A stretch of DNA of 45,419 nt from Mariprofundus sp. EBB-1 (GCF_003665155.1 NZ_RCFQ01000025.1:1-45419); one strand, 5' to 3'. Positions 1-8,764 are shown, counted from the first letter of the stretch. The notes: generated by a model not told the origin, from the sequence alone. Numbers and translations are program-made.

Positions 1-5
1 ACAGT

Positions 6-119
6 GACAGTTTACTAAATACACTATTTAGGCGAAGCTAAAAAAGCAGGGTTAGGTCGACAGATAAAGCCCCAGAACGTGGGCCAAAAATAATAATTAA
101 GTATATTTAGTAAACTGTC
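6..119. repeat. Short inverted-repeat element (MITE/REP-like)
   Basis: Bases 6-25 and 100-119 are inverted copies of each other, 19 of 20 matching, with core CAGTTTACTAAATA. They enclose about 75 bp with no credible gene. The right arm reads outward as TTTAGTAAACTGTCCCC, the style of terminal sequence often found next to REP-associated transposases; that link is from memory and unverified. The left arm lies at the window edge, so the element may extend further. The remaining bases to 355 hold no gene I can support. Confidence 0.55.
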
Positions 120-355
120 CCCTTGTTTCGGTCTTCCATGAAATACCCTGGCTCGACTGCATGCTCCTAACCCCAGCCGGAGGTACATTAAAATCGCTAA
201 TAAGGTGACATGATGTTTCTGCACTCTTGCCTTATCCTCATGTTTTTAGTGAACTGAATTAGTATCCTGTTTCTTTTTCGTTAGGCTTCGTTCAGTTTCT
301 GTCATCACAGAAGTACTGTTGTAAAAGTAATTTATCGGAGAAAACTAATTTCCTC

Positions 356-1660
356 ATGAGCATCGATCTGCCGAATAGTCATAATCAACGCCATTTACTC
401 AACGATGAATTGCATCAACATCCCTACGAAAATCTCATTCCACCTGAGCGCGTGATTTGCATTGGCATGCAGGTAAGCCCTGAGCAACGGGCTATGGAAC
501 TTGTGCACCTACAGCGCCTTTTCGATCACTTCGGTCAAAGGCTGGAGCTGGATGGTGATCGCATCCGATGTAATTTTGACGCGTTTCGCTTTAAGCTGGA
601 AAAGCATCAAGAGTTTACCCGTTACAAATTTATTTTTGCGATTGATTCCGACAATCATGAAGACCCGTTTAGTGGTAACCCACTGGATCAACTGCCGAAA
701 GGTTGGCTGGCCTCGCTGCCCGGTAAAATGCTGACTGCCATGGATGTGCCTATTTTATCTTATGCAGAAGGTTCCTCATCAACGCAAATGATTGAGCGCT
801 TTGGCCACTGCTTCAGCCAGCAGACTTTAATTGCTTCACTGGTTGGTCGTAGTGAAGGGCTGGTTATCACCGATTTTGCGATTCGCAACGATGGCATGTT
901 GCGTATGCTGATACTTTCTCGAGCGAGCTTACCGTCGCAGAACGGCCGTCTCATGCTTCGCCTGGTTGAAATTGAAACTTATCGTATGCTGGCAATGCTG
1001 ATGCTTCCGGATGCCAGAAAATTATTACAAAAACTGCCTCAGTATGATGCGCGTCTAACCGAGCTAACCAGCGCAATATCGCGTGGATCAGGTAGAGATG
1101 ATGAACAACTACTCGATGAACTAAGTACTTTGGCGGCCAATGTCGAAAGTCTGGTAGCCTCTAACTATCGCCGTCTGTCGGCTTCGCGTGCCTATTTTAA
1201 TCTGGTTACACAGCGCTTAAGTGACCTGCATGAACAACCCATCGAGCTGGTTCCCTCGCTGCGCGGTATCTTGAACCGCAGATTGGAGCCTGCGCGTATG
1301 ACTTGCGATTCTGTATCCCATTGGCTTGAACAGCTTTCACAGCGTGTGACGCATGCCAGTCAACTGCTTCGAACCCGTATCGATGTTGGTCGTGAGAAAC
1401 AATCACAGGATCTGCTTAAGGCGATGAATGATCGTTTCCATTTGCAACTGCGCCTGCAGTCTGCTGCCGAAATGTTATCTGTGGCGATCTTTTCCTTCTA
1501 TGCGATTGGCCTACTCTCCTACATGGGAGAAGCTGCCGCTCAACTCCTGTCGCTGACTTACAATCCCATTCTATTTAAGGCATTCGCCGTGCCTCTGGTG
1601 ACAGCGAGCGCCATCTTTTTTGTACTTCGATTACGAAAAAGACGAACACAGCAGGAATAA
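356..1660 (+). CDS. DUF3422 family membrane-anchored protein
   Basis: The 434-residue protein begins with the stretch typical of DUF3422: a DELHQHPYENL motif near residue 17 followed by PPERV. Most of the chain is soluble and rich in helix, with likely coiled-coil between about residues 230 and 370. Two hydrophobic segments follow at about 377-397 and 403-424, then a basic tail (RLRKRR), so it is probably held in the inner membrane by its C-terminus. The function of the family is unknown. The ATG at 356 has only a distant GGAG at 336-339, so the start is not certain. It stands alone on the strand, with 126 bp to the next gene. Confidence 0.8.
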   Translation: MSIDLPNSHNQRHLLNDELHQHPYENLIPPERVICIGMQVSPEQRAMELVHLQRLFDHFGQRLELDGDRIRCNFDAFRFKLEKHQEFTRYKFIFAIDSDNHEDPFSGNPLDQLPKGWLASLPGKMLTAMDVPILSYAEGSSSTQMIERFGHCFSQQTLIASLVGRSEGLVITDFAIRNDGMLRMLILSRASLPSQNGRLMLRLVEIETYRMLAMLMLPDARKLLQKLPQYDARLTELTSAISRGSGRDDEQLLDELSTLAANVESLVASNYRRLSASRAYFNLVTQRLSDLHEQPIELVPSLRGILNRRLEPARMTCDSVSHWLEQLSQRVTHASQLLRTRIDVGREKQSQDLLKAMNDRFHLQLRLQSAAEMLSVAIFSFYAIGLLSYMGEAAAQLLSLTYNPILFKAFAVPLVTASAIFFVLRLRKRRTQQE

Positions 1661-1786
1661 TTGTATCGTTCTTCTGAAGTTCGATGCATAAAGAGGCAGT
1701 GTGATTATTAAGAATAGAGATTGGCTTTACATCTGGTAATAACGCTTTGTATGTATTGTTGGCAGAATGGTTAGCATCAAAAGCAT

Positions 1787-2254
1787 ATGAGAATAGATAT
1801 CGTAAACATAAAAGCCATCAAAGTTGCTGCATTAGAACATCAGGGTGAGCCCGAGACTTTGGGTGAGTCTGTTGAAAATTTTAGAGCCTGGCGCAAAGAG
1901 AGTGGATACTCACCTGTGGCTAATATGCGTACCTTTGGTTTGGCTCACAGCAATCCGGAAGCCAGACCTGTTCAACAATTTCGTTTTGATATTTGCGGCG
2001 AAGTTGATGCTGACATCGTTGCAAACACCTATGGGGTGATCAATAAGGAAATTCCTGCTGGTCGTTGCGCAAAAGTGCGGCACACGGGTTCACATGATAC
2101 ATTGCAGTTACAAGTGAACGCCATTTCTCGCGATTGGTTGCCGAGTAGCGAAGAGGTTAAACGTGATGCTCCGATCTTTTTTGAATACCTGAATGTTGTG
2201 CCCGAAGTGGCAGAGAATAAGCAGATTACCGATATTTATTTTCCACTAAAATAA
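1787..2254 (+). CDS. GyrI-like / AraC effector-binding-domain protein
   Basis: This 155-residue protein matches the GyrI-like small-molecule-binding fold: an early VAALEHQG segment, a central NPEARPVQQFRFDICGEV region resembling the family's 'yDP..t.pe..r.D.cv.v' strand, then IPAGRCAKVRHTGSHD and a C-terminal IYFPLK strand. The domain occurs alone or behind AraC/MerR DNA-binding domains, and in SbmC it inhibits gyrase. Here no DNA-binding part is present, so it is probably a stand-alone ligand-binding or gyrase-modulating protein. There is no clear Shine-Dalgarno before the ATG. Confidence 0.8.
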   Translation: MRIDIVNIKAIKVAALEHQGEPETLGESVENFRAWRKESGYSPVANMRTFGLAHSNPEARPVQQFRFDICGEVDADIVANTYGVINKEIPAGRCAKVRHTGSHDTLQLQVNAISRDWLPSSEEVKRDAPIFFEYLNVVPEVAENKQITDIYFPLK

Positions 2255-2494
2255 TTTAACACGGTTAGAGAAATACCGAAAAACTACACGTCCATATAGT
2301 TTTCAGCTCTCAGTGCGGCTGCTTTGCGACCTGTGCATATTCGCTAAAACAGACAAATACTGTATGGTGGTCGATCTGCGTAGCGAAACCGTTGAACCCG
2401 ACATGCTGGTTTATCGGTTTTGTGAGAGTTTTATCCCTTCACTACGCGGTTACTTGGAAGATGCTTGTTTATTGGCTCCTGCCAAACATAGCTA

Positions 2495-2556
2495 GTAAAA
2501 GAAAAAAACGTCGTTTTCTTTTACTTACAAACCAACCACTTAAGTGGCTGGTTTTC
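2495..2556 (+). terminator. Tandem terminator-like hairpins
   Basis: GTAAAAGAAAA at 2495-2505 pairs perfectly with TTTTCTTTTAC at 2514-2524. Immediately after, AACCAACCACTT pairs with AAGTGGCTGGTT (2530-2553, one mismatch) and is followed by TTTT. The second could end transcripts reading rightward out of the GyrI-like gene or the repeat remnant. Confidence 0.4.
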
Positions 2557-2576
2557 AACCCGTCCATGGACAGCTC

Positions 2577-2607
2577 GGAAACACTGAATAAATCAGCACT
2601 TCCTTAA
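2577..2607 (-). repeat. End of interspersed MITE-like repeat (copy A)
   Basis: Read on the minus strand from 2607 this starts TTAAGGAAGTGCTGAT and continues TTATTCAGTGTTTCC. It matches the left end of the 157-bp element at 21980 at about 29 of 31 positions; the sequences diverge beyond that. It also contains CTGAATAAATCAG, itself nearly self-complementary. No opposite end was found nearby, so this is a solo end or a diverged copy. Confidence 0.6.
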
Positions 2608-2677
2608 TAATCCATGGTGTTTGTTAATATGGACACTCCTTTTGATTTTATCCGCCGCTTTGGCAGCTCCGGCCATC

Positions 2678-2693
2678 ATTGAAACGTTTCAAT
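2678..2693. promoter_or_regulatory. 16-bp palindrome, LacI-family-like operator
   Basis: ATTGAAACGTTTCAAT is a perfect 16-bp palindrome with the central ACGTTT/CG step common in LacI-family operators. It lies 157 bp upstream of the CeoS-like dehydrogenase start, with a terminator-like hairpin (2694-2727) in between. No LacI-type regulator is encoded in this window, so the assignment is an inference from shape only. Confidence 0.35.
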
Positions 2694-2727
2694 AAAAAAC
2701 ACCTGTATGTGCAGGTTGTTTTCTTTT
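2694..2727 (+). terminator. Terminator-like hairpin
   Basis: ACCTG and CAGGT arms are flanked by A-rich sequence before and T-rich sequence after (AAAAAAC...TGTTTTCTTTTT). It could end rightward transcription before the dehydrogenase, or act as an attenuator for it. Confidence 0.4.
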
Positions 2728-2850
2728 TGCCCTCTTGCGAACGCAATAGGTCTGAATGGATCCGAGTCACACAGATCAAATCTAAAAAAACAAGCCCCGG
2801 TGTTGATGGTATGCATCTTCAACATGTCTGTCGGGCACAAGGAAAGCATC

Positions 2851-4038
2851 ATGCGTAAAAAAACATTTGGAGTCATCGGGACTTCAAGAATGGAGAATGA
2901 GCAACGTGTACCGATCCATCCAAGACATTTGTCACGCATGCCCGCAGAGCTGCGTCAGCAACTGGTGTTTGAGCAGGGGTATGGTGAACCATTTGGCATT
3001 TCAGACTCGGAGATTGTTGCACAGAGCGGAGGCATGGCCACGCGCCATGAACTATTGGCTGAGATTGGTTCTGTAATTATCTCCAAGCCAATGGAAACTG
3101 ATTTTCAGGAACTTAAAGAGGGAGGAACCCTTTGGGGTTATGTGCATTGCACACAGCAACGCGCGGTTACGCAGATTGCAATCGATCGCAAACTGACGCT
3201 CATTGCCTTTGAAGATATGTTTGTCTGGAGTCCCACCGGACAGATTGGTCGTCATACGTTTTATAAAAACAATGAAATGGCCGGCTATTGTGCGGTAATA
3301 CACGCCCTGCAACTCAAAGGTATCGATGGCCACTACGGCAACCAGCGCAAAACGATTATTTTCAGTTTCGGTGCGGTCAGTCGTGGAGCTATCTATGCGC
3401 TCAAGGCACATGGATTCAGAGATATCACCATCTGCATTCAGCGACCGGATCACGAGGTGCGTGAAGAGGTGCTCGATTGTCACTATGTCACCATACGGGC
3501 AGGCGGAGAAGGTGAACCGCGTTTGTTGGTGCAAGAGCACGATGGCAGTGAGCGACCGTTGTCGGATCTGATCAGCGAATCAGATATCATCATTAATGGG
3601 GCTTATCAAAATCCAGATCATCCCATCAATTTTGTGACCGAAAAGGAGAGTACCTGCCTTAAACCCGGCTGCCTGATTATCGATGTCAGTTGTGATGAAG
3701 GCATGGGTTTCTATTTTGCCAAACCCACCACATTCAATGCGCCGATGTTTAAGGTTGGCACGGTCGATTATTATGCCGTTGATCATACACCAAGCTACCT
3801 CTGGGAAAGTGCTTCACGTTCTATTTCAGCTGCAATGATTGTGCATCTACCTTCTGTACTAGGAGGACGAGAGGGCTGGCAGGAGAATGAGACGATTCGC
3901 CAGGCTGTGAATATTGATGCCGGTGTGATTCAAAAACCGGTCATTTTGTCGTTTCAGCATCGTGAGCCTGACTATCCTCATGCAACAATAGCTGCAGTGA
4001 ATCATAGGGATGTTAGCTTGGATGCTCTTCCTGCATAG
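2851..4038 (+). CDS. AlaDH/PNT-family dehydrogenase, N5-(carboxyethyl)ornithine synthase-like
   Basis: The 395-residue protein has the alanine dehydrogenase/transhydrogenase architecture. Its closest recognisable pattern is N5-(carboxyethyl)ornithine synthase: an early RVPIHPRHL segment, SVIISKPMETDF, a YKNNEMAGYCAVIHAL helix, a Rossmann strand TIIFSFGAVSRGA, DIIINGAYQNPD, then LIIDVSCDEGMGFYF and VDHTPSYLWESAS. CeoS joins pyruvate to the ornithine side-chain amine with NADPH. This protein is longer than the roughly 310-residue Lactococcus enzyme, so the true substrate may differ. The ATG at 2851 gives an N-terminus that aligns with the family; an upstream in-frame start at 2707 would add 48 unrelated residues. 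Confidence 0.75.
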   Translation: MRKKTFGVIGTSRMENEQRVPIHPRHLSRMPAELRQQLVFEQGYGEPFGISDSEIVAQSGGMATRHELLAEIGSVIISKPMETDFQELKEGGTLWGYVHCTQQRAVTQIAIDRKLTLIAFEDMFVWSPTGQIGRHTFYKNNEMAGYCAVIHALQLKGIDGHYGNQRKTIIFSFGAVSRGAIYALKAHGFRDITICIQRPDHEVREEVLDCHYVTIRAGGEGEPRLLVQEHDGSERPLSDLISESDIIINGAYQNPDHPINFVTEKESTCLKPGCLIIDVSCDEGMGFYFAKPTTFNAPMFKVGTVDYYAVDHTPSYLWESASRSISAAMIVHLPSVLGGREGWQENETIRQAVNIDAGVIQKPVILSFQHREPDYPHATIAAVNHRDVSLDALPA

Positions 4039-4189
4039 CAACTCATGCAGACAAGTATGGCATAAGAGATCACTGTTATCAGACGGTGGTCTTATCCATT
4101 GCAAATGGAATATATAATCTCATCGCTCGTACTATAGCAGGTGATTGTCTAAGCTTGCTCGGCGCTGATGATTGTGGTTTGGAGACAGC

Positions 4190-4213
4190 ATGATTGACTG
4201 GAGGACAGCATGA
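4190..4213 (+). CDS. Possible 7-codon minicistron coupled to the dioxygenase
   Basis: The block GGAG(G)ACAGCATGA occurs twice in tandem, at 4181-4193 and 4200-4213. The first copy starts a frame reading MIDWRTA whose TGA overlaps the ATG of the dioxygenase gene (ATGA). Both starts have their own GGAG box. It may be a translated leader or only the trace of a small duplication; no leader function is visible. Confidence 0.3.
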   Translation: MIDWRTA

Positions 4214-5025
4214 CTATTTGTTCTAATGCATCTTTAGCTCCGGTGCTCTATCTGCCGCATGGCGGCGGGCCGTTGCCGCTATTGGGTGATCCCGCGCATC
4301 AGGAGATGATAAGCTGTCTTCAACATGTGGTGACATTGTTTGAGAAGCCATCGGCTATTGTTGTGATCAGTGCCCATTGGGAGGCCGATAGGCCAACTAT
4401 TACCAGTGGTTCACAGCCAGCCTTGATATATGATTATTATGGTTTTCCGAAAGAGTCGTATGATATTCAATACCCGGCAGCGGGCGAGCCAGAGCTGGCT
4501 CGAAATATATTCGATCTATTAAAGCGTGCCGGTATCGATGCTGCATTGGATGGAGTACGGGGATTTGATCATGGCATGTTTGTGCCGTTGAAAATCATGT
4601 ATCCGGATGCTGATATTCCCAGTGTGCAAATATCCCTGCTGCACACACTCGATCCATTGCAGCATATTCAGATTGGTAAGGCTTTGGCTGCATTAAGAGC
4701 GCAGAATGTATTGATAATCGGATCGGGATTGTCATTTCACAATCTTAAAGCCTTCTTTTCAACATCGACTGATCAGGGCAAGGGCTTGAATGCATCCTTT
4801 GAACGCTGGCTAATGCAGACCTGTTCAGACCGTGAGATAGATGAAGTGGCGAGGACGTATGCGTTGAGTCATTGGGAAGATGCGCCCGGAGCACGTTATT
4901 GTCATCCCAGAGAGGAACATCTGCTGCCCTTGCATGTCTGTTATGGTTTGGCGCAAGCGCCAGCCGGAGATGTATTTACAATGGATTTGATGGGGAAATC
5001 CATCAGTTGTTACCTATGGCGGTAA
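4210..5025 (+). CDS. DODA-type class III extradiol ring-cleavage dioxygenase (LigB/YgiD family)
   Basis: This 271-residue protein carries the family landmarks in order: YLPHGGGPLPLL (metal-binding His near residue 17), VVISAHWE near 55, YDYYGFPKESYDIQYPA, GFDHGMFVPLK near 120, and GSGLSFHNL near 180. These give the histidine set that binds a non-haem metal (Fe or Zn) in class III extradiol dioxygenases, which open catechol-type rings. The in vivo substrate of YgiD-like proteins in non-degraders is unclear. It is preceded by a strong GGAGG box and a possible minicistron, and followed by a weak AAAAAC...GTTTTTT hairpin near 5076-5095. Confidence 0.85.
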   Translation: MTICSNASLAPVLYLPHGGGPLPLLGDPAHQEMISCLQHVVTLFEKPSAIVVISAHWEADRPTITSGSQPALIYDYYGFPKESYDIQYPAAGEPELARNIFDLLKRAGIDAALDGVRGFDHGMFVPLKIMYPDADIPSVQISLLHTLDPLQHIQIGKALAALRAQNVLIIGSGLSFHNLKAFFSTSTDQGKGLNASFERWLMQTCSDREIDEVARTYALSHWEDAPGARYCHPREEHLLPLHVCYGLAQAPAGDVFTMDLMGKSISCYLWR

Positions 5026-5213
5026 TCCTTTGGAAAAGTAATAGTCTAATCAATAGAGTCGGTTGATCTTCCCAATAAAAACAGGCTGGTTTTTTTCATG
5101 CGACATGCAAAAGCTTTCAAACAAACAGAGGCTGGGTCAGCCTGCGCCGCGGAATATGGTTCGCCACATACTTCACATTGGCGTGTTTTATTAACAAGTT
5201 ATCCGGAGAACAT

Positions 5214-6224
5214 ATGAAAATCATCGTTGCCGCACTCTATCACTTTGCCACGCTGGATGATTACCGGTCCATGCGTGAACCGCTGCAGCAGTTTTGTGTC
5301 GAACACGGCATTAAGGGCTCACTGTTGCTGGCCGACGAAGGCATCAATGGCACGGTGGCAGGAAGACGAGAAAATATCGATGCGCTGCTGGTTCATCTGC
5401 GCAGTGACGCGCGCCTGCAGGGACTCGAACATAAAGAGTCGACGGCCACGACATGGCCGTTTTATCGCATGAAGGTGAAACTGAAAAAGGAGATCGTCAC
5501 GCTCGGCGTGGAAGGGGTGTCACCGACTGTCTGTGTGGGTACCTATGTTGAGCCACAAGCGTGGAATGCCGTGATCGCTGATCCTGATGTGCTGGTGATT
5601 GATACGCGCAATGATTACGAATATGAAATCGGCACCTTTAAAGGTGCGCTGGATCCGAATACGACCGCTTTCCGCCAGTTTCCTGCATATGTGCAGGCCC
5701 ATTGCGATCCGTTGAAACATAAAAAAGTGGCGATGTTCTGTACCGGCGGTATCCGCTGTGAAAAAGCTTCGGCCTATATGTTGCAACAGGGTTATGAAGA
5801 GGTATTTCATCTCAAAGGCGGCATTCTGAAATATCTCGAAGAGGTGCCTGAAGATGAGAGTTTGTGGCAGGGCGAGTGTTTCGTCTTCGATGATCGGGTG
5901 ACCGTCAAACATGCGCTGGAAGAGGGTGATTATGAGCTCTGCCGGGGTTGCCGCTGGCCATTGGCTGAAGCCGACAAGCAGTCTGAACATTATGAAGAGG
6001 GCGTCTGCTGTGAACGCTGCCATGATGTTTTGACAGCTGACAAGCGCAGTCGTCTTGAGGAACGAAAAAAGCAGACCCGTCTGGCCAAAGAGCGCGGTGT
6101 GCCACATCTGGGTATGTCACTGCAAGAGGCGAGGCAGCGTAAACGTGCTGCCAAGCAGGCGCTGGGTGCAAAGGTTGCGAAGCATCTGTTGATTGAACCT
6201 GATGACGGCAGTACGCCTGAATAG
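5214..6224 (+). CDS. trhO: tRNA uridine(34) hydroxylase TrhO (YceA), rhodanese-related
   Basis: The 336-residue protein matches TrhO, which makes 5-hydroxyuridine at the wobble position of tRNAs. It has an N-terminal acylphosphatase-like part, a rhodanese domain with the catalytic loop [12 protein letters not shown] near residue 180, the [11 protein letters not shown] segment, and a cysteine-containing C-terminal part (CRGCRWPL and CCERCHD, a probable metal-binding pair). The ATG at 5214, 5 bp after CCGGAGAA, gives the family N-terminus ([11 protein letters not shown]); upstream codons add unrelated residues. It appears to be a single-gene unit. Confidence 0.93.
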   Translation: MKIIVAALYHFATLDDYRSMREPLQQFCVEHGIKGSLLLADEGINGTVAGRRENIDALLVHLRSDARLQGLEHKESTATTWPFYRMKVKLKKEIVTLGVEGVSPTVCVGTYVEPQAWNAVIADPDVLVIDTRNDYEYEIGTFKGALDPNTTAFRQFPAYVQAHCDPLKHKKVAMFCTGGIRCEKASAYMLQQGYEEVFHLKGGILKYLEEVPEDESLWQGECFVFDDRVTVKHALEEGDYELCRGCRWPLAEADKQSEHYEEGVCCERCHDVLTADKRSRLEERKKQTRLAKERGVPHLGMSLQEARQRKRAAKQALGAKVAKHLLIEPDDGSTPE

Positions 6225-6390
6225 GAGATGATATACATGGTGATACTGGCATATTGAAACAATGAAATATCTGCTTTTGACAGTGCGGGTGTAGTCCGTA
6301 GCTTGGGGCAACAGATGAACAGTTGGAATGTAAGGGAGACTTCCCATACGTTTTTAACTGGAACATCAAGGTGTGAGGAGAACTTACGAA

Positions 6391-6753
6391 ATGAAAATAA
6401 CGAGACTAATGATTGCAGCAGCGGCACTTTTTACTGTTTGTGCGCTGGCTGATGGTATCTATCCTGCCTTTGCACCGGTTTCTGTGGCCAATGCTGAAGC
6501 AGAAGGGCCCGCACTAAAATTGATAAAGTCTGCCAAATTACATGTTGCTGCTTCGGGCCCGTCTCATGTTAGTGAAATAGTGTATCAAGATGATGTTGTC
6601 ATCTGGCTGGATAAAGTGGATGTCTGGGTTCAGGTACGAGTGAAAAAGAATGGTCATGTTGGTTGGATTCATCACAGCTATCTGAAAGCAGCTGTAAGTA
6701 CGTCTTCAGCACCGGCTAAAGCCAGTACTGTGAATGAACAGGGAATATTATAA
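6391..6753 (+). CDS. Secreted/periplasmic SH3b-domain protein
   Basis: The 120-residue product starts with a signal peptide (KITRLMIAAAALFTVCALA, then a likely cleavage around residues 35-40 after VANAEA). It is followed by one bacterial SH3-like domain: LKLIKSAKLHVAASGPS, a VVIWLDKVDVWVQVRV strand pair and GHVGWIHHSYLK. SH3b domains usually bind peptidoglycan or peptides in the envelope. The ATG at 6391 follows GAGGAG at 6375-6380. A strong terminator follows 33 bp after the stop, so the gene is monocistronic. Confidence 0.78.
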   Translation: MKITRLMIAAAALFTVCALADGIYPAFAPVSVANAEAEGPALKLIKSAKLHVAASGPSHVSEIVYQDDVVIWLDKVDVWVQVRVKKNGHVGWIHHSYLKAAVSTSSAPAKASTVNEQGIL

Positions 6754-6786
6754 ACGCAGGGTCTGTTTAACGCTCAGTTTTCAACT

Positions 6787-6820
6787 AAAAAAGACAGCTC
6801 TTTAGAGGCTGTCTTTTTTT
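6787..6820 (+). terminator. Rho-independent terminator of the SH3b gene
   Basis: AAAAAGACAGC pairs with GCTGTCTTTTT across a 9-base loop and ends in seven T. It is symmetrical, so it could also work leftward, though no minus-strand gene ends here. Confidence 0.85.
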
Positions 6821-6911
6821 ATGGCGTGTAGATAGAACAGGGTGATCATCTGTAGCGGCTGTATCACGTTCATCATTGTACTATCACTAACATTTGCAGT
6901 ACGCTTTTATC

Positions 6912-7463
6912 ATGCGTCTGTTTATTGCTATTCCACTGCCTCATCAGATTCAGCAAGCACTGGATGCCTGGTGGCATGATGAAAGACGGTTGTTACCCGG
7001 CTGGCGCAGTATCCCGGAAATCAACAGACATCTGACACTTCATTTCCTGGGTGACATCCATGGTAATAAATTGGATGACCTTGCTGAAAGCCTTGAAGCT
7101 AACTTTGCAATCACTGCTTCTATGCAGCTGGCCATCAATGGCATGGGTTTCTTTCCCTCTCCGTCCAGAGCCCGCACATTCTGGGTAGGGGTTGATGATC
7201 TGGATATGGCACTAGCAAGAGCTGCACGCCAATGTCGCAGGCTTTGTCAGCAGGTGCAGGATAAACATGGCAAAGCGACACCTTTTCGAGCCCATATCAC
7301 CATGGCCAGACATGCAGAAAAGTTTACAATTCCGAATCTTGAACAGTTCAGTGCACCACCATATCTATGCTGGAATGCTAATGAAGTACATCTGATCCAG
7401 TCCAGACTAAGGCCGGAAGGGGCGAGTTACCGGGTGCTTGAGCGCATCACTCTGGATGGATAA
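6912..7463 (+). CDS. thpR: RNA 2',3'-cyclic phosphodiesterase ThpR (LigT family)
   Basis: The 183-residue protein carries both HxTx motifs of the 2H phosphoesterase fold: HLTLHFLG near residue 43 and HITMAR near residue 130. It also has MRLFIAIPLP at the start and GMGFFPSPSRARTFWVGV in the middle. Members open 2',3'-cyclic phosphates and can join tRNA halves in vitro. The ATG at 6912 matches the family start; an upstream in-frame start at 6894 would add six residues. It converges with the methyltransferase gene, 18 bp apart. Confidence 0.9.
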   Translation: MRLFIAIPLPHQIQQALDAWWHDERRLLPGWRSIPEINRHLTLHFLGDIHGNKLDDLAESLEANFAITASMQLAINGMGFFPSPSRARTFWVGVDDLDMALARAARQCRRLCQQVQDKHGKATPFRAHITMARHAEKFTIPNLEQFSAPPYLCWNANEVHLIQSRLRPEGASYRVLERITLDG

Positions 7464-7481
7464 ATCATAAGAGCCTGTGCT

Positions 7482-8207
7482 TCAGGCTGGCGTTGCATGC
7501 GCTTTGTGTAACAGATCAATACGAACAGGCATCTGAAAATGGGCTCCATTGCTGCTCATGTGGGATTCAAACTGCTGTTTAACGCTGGCAAAGAGGTCAT
7601 CGGGTAAATGATGATCGGTATGGGTGACGTTAAGAATCTTCTGTTCAAAATCAGCAAAGTCTTCGAAGTGCATGGGAGCATTGAAAAAGCATTGCTGTTG
7701 CAGTGAAAACAGTCCTGACTCCACGCTCTGTTTGACCGCATTGAAGGCGGCAATGCGCACGGCTTCTTCGTCATGAAATATTTTCAGCAGATCGTTGAAG
7801 TCACCTGCAAATACCGGTTCGGAAATATAGGCAACACCACCGGGTTGAAGTACACGGTGAATTTCCTGCAGTGCCCGATCCATTCGCTCAAGCGGCACAT
7901 GGTGCAGTGATTTAAACATGAGTACGATATTGAAACTGCTATCCGGACAAGGGATCTGTTCTGCTCCAGCTTTGATAAATGTGACATTGGGTAGATCGTT
8001 AATACGCTGATGATAACGATGCTGGATTTGATCTACTTCCAATGCGGTAATGTGGCGGGCCATACCGTCTGTTGCGATGGCGCGTGTTATTTCAGCTTTG
8101 CCACAGCCCAGTTCCAGAATGCGCTGATTATCAAGTTGCAATAATGTGTTATAGATATCCTGTTCGGGGCAACAGCGCGTTATGTTCTCATCAGAAATAT
8201 GCATCAT
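7482..8207 (-). CDS. Class I SAM-dependent methyltransferase
   Basis: The 241-residue protein has the Methyltransf_11 motifs: ILELGCGKAEIT (motif I, SAM binding), ITALEVDQIQ (motif II), FNIVLMFKSLHHVP (motif IV) and IHRVLQPGGVAYISEPVFAG (post-IV strand). The substrate cannot be told. The start chosen is the ATG at 8207, 4 bp after the stop of the VOC gene. A longer frame to 8237 would overlap that gene and adds a poor N-terminus. The pair is probably one transcript with the VOC gene first. Confidence 0.8.
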   Translation of the reverse strand: MMHISDENITRCCPEQDIYNTLLQLDNQRILELGCGKAEITRAIATDGMARHITALEVDQIQHRYHQRINDLPNVTFIKAGAEQIPCPDSSFNIVLMFKSLHHVPLERMDRALQEIHRVLQPGGVAYISEPVFAGDFNDLLKIFHDEEAVRIAAFNAVKQSVESGLFSLQQQCFFNAPMHFEDFADFEQKILNVTHTDHHLPDDLFASVKQQFESHMSSNGAHFQMPVRIDLLHKAHATPA

Positions 8208-8211
8208 GGTG

Positions 8212-8619
8212 CTAAAGCTGCCTGTCGTCCTGCACAATTTCTAACAATATGCCATCGGGGTCTTTGATGAAAAAATAATCGATGCCGGTGCGGCCATGCA
8301 TGACCTGCACATTATCGGCAAGCTTGAGCTGTTGTAACTGTTGCAGTGCAGCGTGGATATCGCCCACACGCAGACCAAAGTGTTTGATGCCGATGCGGGG
8401 AAGATCACTTGCAAGATCACGAGAAGTAAGCGGGGCAGGTGAAGTGTTTTTAAAACAGAAGAGTTCCAGCAGCAAATCACCCTGTTTCAGATGCACAATC
8501 CTGGCTGAGTCATCATCGGCCTGCCAGTGATAGACCGGTTGAAAGTGTAGGGTGCTGTAAAAGGCAATGGATGCATCAAGGTCGGTGACACTCAAGGCGA
8601 CATGGTGAAGACTAAACAT
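8212..8619 (-). CDS. VOC superfamily (glyoxalase/dioxygenase fold) protein
   Basis: The 135-residue protein shows the two beta-alpha-beta-beta-beta modules of vicinal oxygen chelate proteins. It opens with SLHHVALSVTDLDASIAFY and continues with IGIKHFGLRVGDIHAAL and DYFFIKDPDGILLEIVQD. The metal-ligand pattern (His near residue 5, Glu near 60, His near 78, Glu near 127) resembles glyoxalase I-type enzymes. The exact reaction is unknown. It is first of a two-gene unit with the methyltransferase. Confidence 0.82.
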   Translation of the reverse strand: MFSLHHVALSVTDLDASIAFYSTLHFQPVYHWQADDDSARIVHLKQGDLLLELFCFKNTSPAPLTSRDLASDLPRIGIKHFGLRVGDIHAALQQLQQLKLADNVQVMHGRTGIDYFFIKDPDGILLEIVQDDRQL

Positions 8620-8764
8620 GTTCGCATCCTATTCAGATAGCCTGTGATCAAGCAACCAGTGTTGTTTGCAGTCAGATCCTACGGTAACACGTAATGGGTC
8701 ATTGTGCAGAAGAAATATGAAGCATAGATTTGTTTGTGGATATATTTTGAAACATGGAGGGGAC

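Larger units (their letters stand above)
2255..2850. other. 596-bp spacer with hairpins, repeat end and palindrome
   Basis: No convincing gene lies here. A GTG-started 60-codon frame at 2313-2495 has no ribosome-binding site and no recognisable domain. Visible structure is: an A/T hairpin (arms 2495-2505 and 2514-2524), a second hairpin ending in TTTT (2530-2553), one end of an interspersed repeat (2577-2607), a 16-bp palindrome (2678-2693) and a terminator-like hairpin (2694-2727). The patchwork looks like the remains of one or more small mobile elements. Confidence 0.5.

Noticed and set aside
24-224. 66-codon minus-strand frame at the left edge
   Set aside because: It runs through the inverted-repeat element, has no ribosome-binding site and no recognisable domain.
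2313-2495. 60-codon GTG-started plus-strand frame (DKYCMVVDLRSETVEPDM...)
   Set aside because: The composition is protein-like, but there is no ribosome-binding site and no known family, and it lies in a repeat-rich spacer; possible remnant only.
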